A DNA stretch of 29,208 bases, from the NCBI GenBank assembly GCA_002005505.1, contig MVGU01001472.1, positions 72,501-101,708 of the forward strand. The letters run 5' to 3'. A model generated the notes under the pieces. That model searched no databases, was not told the DNA's origin, and worked only from the letters and a program-made list of their open reading frames with translations. Of the stretch, positions 27,798 to 29,208 are shown in pieces (within the stretch, counting starts at the first letter, position 1; every line of letters begins with the position of its first letter). This DNA comes from Botryococcus braunii. Lineage: Eukaryota; Chlorophyta; Trebouxiophyceae. Position numbers and translations under genes: made by a program.

Positions 27798-29208
27798 TTA
27801 TGTGTATCTTCTCAAACCTAGTGAATCACGATGACCAACAAACACGGGCTTAGCAAGTGGCTTGGTCATAATGTCAGCCACATTTCGAGCAGATTCTACA
27901 TAGAGGATATCTACCTGCCCAAGTGCCATAGCTTCCCTAGCATAGTGGAAGCTTACTGCAACATGCTTTGTGAATTTGGAATAAAGGGGGTTCCGTAAAT
28001 TGGAAATGCATCCTTGGTTGTCACAGAAAATTTTGACTCTCGAAGGTGCAGCTCCAATCTCTTCCAAGCAGCCCTAAGCCAGTTGGCTTCCTTCACAATA
28101 TGGCCGGCTGCCATAAACTCGGCTTGCACAGTTGAGGTAGCAACTGAGCTATGCTTCTTGCTTCCCCAAACCACGGCACTACCATAGACTGATAGAACAT
28201 AGCCCGTGGTGGAATACCTGTGGTCCTGGTCCCCAGCATAGTCGGCATCAACATAGCCTTCTAGCTCAGGCCCCTTTCCACCCAGAGTAAGAGCTAATTC
28301 TCTCGTATCTCTCAAGTACTTCAGCACTCGAATGGCCTCATTCCAGTGTGAGGTAGTGGGTGTCATTCTATACCTTGACAACACTCCAACAGCCTGAGAA
28401 ATGTCAGGCCGGGTCGTATTGGCAATATATAGCAACGATCCAATCAACTCACGGTATGGATGACCAGGTGGCAGTGGGGTACCTGCCCATGTGACAAACC
28501 ATTTGAGGACTCGGGTCTGCTGCTAGCCACGAAGTCCTTGGACTTGGGGGTATCAACCACACGCCCATCATCAGCAACACCAACCTTTTCCACAAGAGCA
28601 TCAATCTTGGGAGTGCAACTCATGGAAATAGTGCTCTGAACTCTATTGCGTAGGACCTGACACCCCAGGAAATCATTCACCTCTCCAAAATCATGGATGG
28701 TGAAGTCCTTCTTCAACAACTCTTTCCCCCACTCAATCTCTGCAACCAATCTGGCAACTATGAGAAGGTCATCAACATAAACAAGAATAAAGGACAGGTT
28801 GCCATCAGGGGCCCTCCTGATTTATACACCCGCATCACTCTTGCACACACTATACCCATCACGCTCAACTTGTCGGTCAAGGTCTTGTGCCAAGCCCGTG
28901 GGGCTTGTTTTAGACCGTATAGTGCCTTCCTGAGCTTGCACACAACCCTCGTGTTGCCATTCTCAAATCCTGGTGGTTGGGTCACATAGACCTCTTCCTC
29001 CAACTCTCCATTGAGAAAGCCGTCTTGATATCCACTTGGTGGATCTCAAGATTCTGTGTGGCAGCCACTGCCAGCACAGCCCTCCTTGCCCATAGCTGCT
29101 GGTGGGTGCAAATACCTCCCAACATCTATCCCATGGATCTGTCTACACCTTGGGCAACTAACCTCGCTTTAAAGCGAGTAACATTCCCATGTGCATCAAT
29201 TTTAGTGT
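27798..29208 (-). pseudogene. Copia-D pol remnant (RT and RNase H) with several frameshifts
   Basis: From the right edge: DAHGNV and [29 protein letters not shown] with a deletion near 29023; [21 protein letters not shown] readable after a shift near 28840; LGCQVLRN; then, after another shift near 28447, GSLLYIANTTRPDISQAVG and VDADYAGDQDHRYSTTG. A shift near 28070 leads to VKIFCDNQGCISN and ADIMTKPLA, and the stop is at 27798. Every catalytic block is recognisable but the frame is broken at least four times, so it is inactive. Confidence 0.9.

Larger units (their letters stand above)
27078..29208 (-). mobile_element. Copia-D: copia element of the Copia-C LTR family, truncated by the right edge
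   Basis: Minus strand: RT from the window edge, RNase H, polypurine tract, then the 3' LTR (27777-27078) ending ACA inside Copia-C. The opposite orientation relative to Copia-C makes the two LTRs an inverted pair about 5.8 kb apart. The upstream half and the second target duplication lie outside the window. Confidence 0.88.

Noticed and set aside
20182..29208. Copia-F and Copia-D as two halves of one element
   Set aside because: Both contain the same RT segment (TAFLNG to AWHKT), so they must be separate insertions of one family.

Overview
This is a eukaryotic nuclear window, most likely from a green alga or another member of the green lineage. The host gene has canonical GT-AG introns full of (GT)n, (TCCC)n and (AG)n microsatellites. 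Its protein most resembles the land-plant CCCH/CwfJ (CWF19L1) family. The retroelements carry TGTAA motifs where a green-algal poly(A) signal would be expected. The genus cannot be read from the sequence.

Layout. (1) 1-4802, minus strand: a CWF19L1-type debranching-enzyme-associated (CwfJ) gene. Six exons join in phase. A seventh encodes an RRM, and the gene runs off the left edge. (2) 4803-5953: upstream DNA with a dense palindrome cluster at 5131-5259. (3) 5954-20181, minus strand: Copia-B, a Ty1/copia LTR retrotransposon split by (4) Copia-A (8254-15489, plus strand), a full-length, apparently intact copia element with LTRs that read as identical and a single 1714-codon Gag-Pol. (5) 20182-21259, minus: Copia-F, a truncated integrase/RT linker and RT fragment. 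(6) 21260-27077, plus: Copia-C, degraded, and interrupted by (7) Gyp-E (23830-25904, minus), a 2.1-kb element with ~200-bp LTRs, 5-bp target duplications and a broken Ty3/gypsy-type gag. (8) 27078 to the right edge, minus: Copia-D, same family as C, with a frameshifted pol.

Main discovery candidate. The LTRs of the three copia families (A, B and C/D) share an architecture I do not recognise. A segment X lies at the presumed transcription start, is followed directly by a CAG|GT splice-donor-like junction, and recurs as X' at the 3' end of U5, ending in a CAG acceptor-like junction. A TGTAA motif sits at or within a few bases of the X' start. In Copia-B, X contains two perfect GT-AG introns (83 and 92 nt on the minus strand) and X' is the exact intron-less version (424-83-92=249 nt). 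So X' was made from a spliced RNA. The arrangement suggests that 5'-leader splicing removes the poly(A) signal, and that strong-stop cDNA of the spliced leader is transferred onto the 3' end of the RNA, regenerating X' each cycle. Copia-A and Copia-C have primer-binding sites complementary to the anticodon arm of initiator tRNA-Met (half-tRNA priming, as in Drosophila copia); Copia-B has a degenerate version.
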